A program made the translations under genes and the position numbers. A stretch of 5,926 nt of DNA from Methanomassiliicoccales archaeon (GTDB lineage Archaea > Thermoplasmatota > Thermoplasmata > Methanomassiliicoccales > JACIVX01): assembly GCA_028679985.1 (NCBI GenBank), contig JAJRAH010000122.1, positions 1 through 5,926 on the forward strand, read 5' to 3'. Shown one piece after another: positions 5,522 to 5,926 of this stretch; position 1 is the first letter of the stretch, and every line of letters starts with the position of its first letter. Below the pieces are notes generated by a model. It was not told where the DNA came from. It saw only the letters and a list, made by a program, of their open reading frames with translations, and searched no databases.

Positions 5522-5926
5522 GTGTTCTACGTCGGTCCCGCAGGATATCCGATCGGGAGCAGGAATCCCATCGATGCGGTGGAGAGAATCGGAAAGATGG
5601 GGTTGAACGCTCTGGAAGTGCAGTTCGTTCGTCAAGCGAGAATGGAGGAGAACAAGGCGAGAAGCATCGGTTCGAAGGCTAGGGAGCTAGGCGTGCTGCT
5701 CAGCGCCCACGCCCCCTATTACATCAACTTCAACTCGGTCAACAGGGCGACCGTGAACAAAAGCACGGAGTGGGTCTTGAAGGCAGCGAGGATCGGAGAT
5801 ATGATGGGAGCATGGGTCATCGTCATTCATGCCGCATCATATTCGGGGAAGAGCAAGAAGACCGCAACGAAAGCAGTGGCGAGGGGGCTCAAGAAGTGTG
5901 GCAGAATAATGGAGGACGAGGGCCTC
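5522..5926 (+). CDS. nfo: Endonuclease IV (Nfo-like AP endonuclease), 3' end outside the window
   Basis: The first 135 residues of a TIM-barrel, metal-dependent AP endonuclease; the family averages about 280 residues, so roughly half is missing. It would cut the backbone 5' of abasic sites and clean blocked 3' ends, the step after a DNA glycosylase. FYVGPAGYPIG (2-12) is the archaeal form of strand 1, ALEVQFV (30-36) is strand 2, and SAHAPYYINF (61-70) carries His63, the position of the E. coli Nfo zinc ligand His69. VIHAASYSG (101-109) carries His103, the position of His109. The later Glu, Asp and His ligands lie beyond the edge. The frame is open upstream to about 5462 but that stretch has no family similarity, and the GTG at 5522 begins right at strand 1. 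It is divergent from the operon that ends with the OGG1-type glycosylase. Confidence 0.88.
   Translation, partial: MFYVGPAGYPIGSRNPIDAVERIGKMGLNALEVQFVRQARMEENKARSIGSKARELGVLLSAHAPYYINFNSVNRATVNKSTEWVLKAARIGDMMGAWVIVIHAASYSGKSKKTATKAVARGLKKCGRIMEDEGL

Overview
The window looks like chromosomal DNA of a euryarchaeon, probably of the Thermoplasmatota (Thermoplasmata) or a related lineage. The evidence is the protein content: a sulfide-type archaeal Thi4, an archaeal 'adenosine-specific kinase', an archaeal Nfo-like endonuclease IV and a small Cys-containing archaeal HTH regulator. Gene signals also fit: there is a GGTGATC Shine-Dalgarno sequence matching the archaeal 16S 3' end, and TATA elements about 30 nt before start codons that have no Shine-Dalgarno (leaderless style). 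The phylum is an inference from overall protein character and not proven here. Gene density is high. The longest non-coding stretch is about 220 bp, so no gap exceeds 300 bp, and I saw no RNA genes, mobile elements or CRISPR arrays.

Layout. (1) Positions 1-1935 (+) hold the C-terminal 644 residues of a large protein cut by the left edge. It appears to be the tandem winged-helix tail of an Lhr-type DEAD/DEAH helicase with AlkZ-like modules, one of which seems internally duplicated. (2) 1937-2710 (-) is Thi4, the thiazole-forming enzyme of thiamine biosynthesis, tail-to-tail with gene 1 at a 1-nt gap. (3) 2711-2931 is a divergent promoter region. (4) 2932-3306 (+) is a small HTH regulator with a cysteine-rich C-terminus. 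(5) A leftward three-gene block follows: adenosine-specific kinase family protein (5375-4893), class I methyltransferase (4948-4118) and OGG1-type 8-oxoguanine DNA glycosylase (4121-3315). Its genes overlap by 56 nt and then by 4 nt (ATGA), so they are almost certainly one operon. (6) 5376-5521 is a second divergent promoter region. (7) 5522-5926 (+) is the N-terminal half of an endonuclease IV (AP endonuclease), cut by the right edge.

How the genes work together. A bifunctional-type glycosylase and an AP endonuclease perform consecutive steps of base excision repair and are encoded on the two arms of one divergent promoter region, with a nucleoside-binding protein and a methyltransferase between them. 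The Lhr-like protein at the left edge also belongs to a family linked to DNA repair. The second theme is thiamine: thi4 shares its upstream region with a regulator that has the DNA-binding type used by archaeal thiamine regulators but lacks a ThiN ligand domain and instead carries Cys pairs. Local control of thi4 by this regulator is a testable inference.
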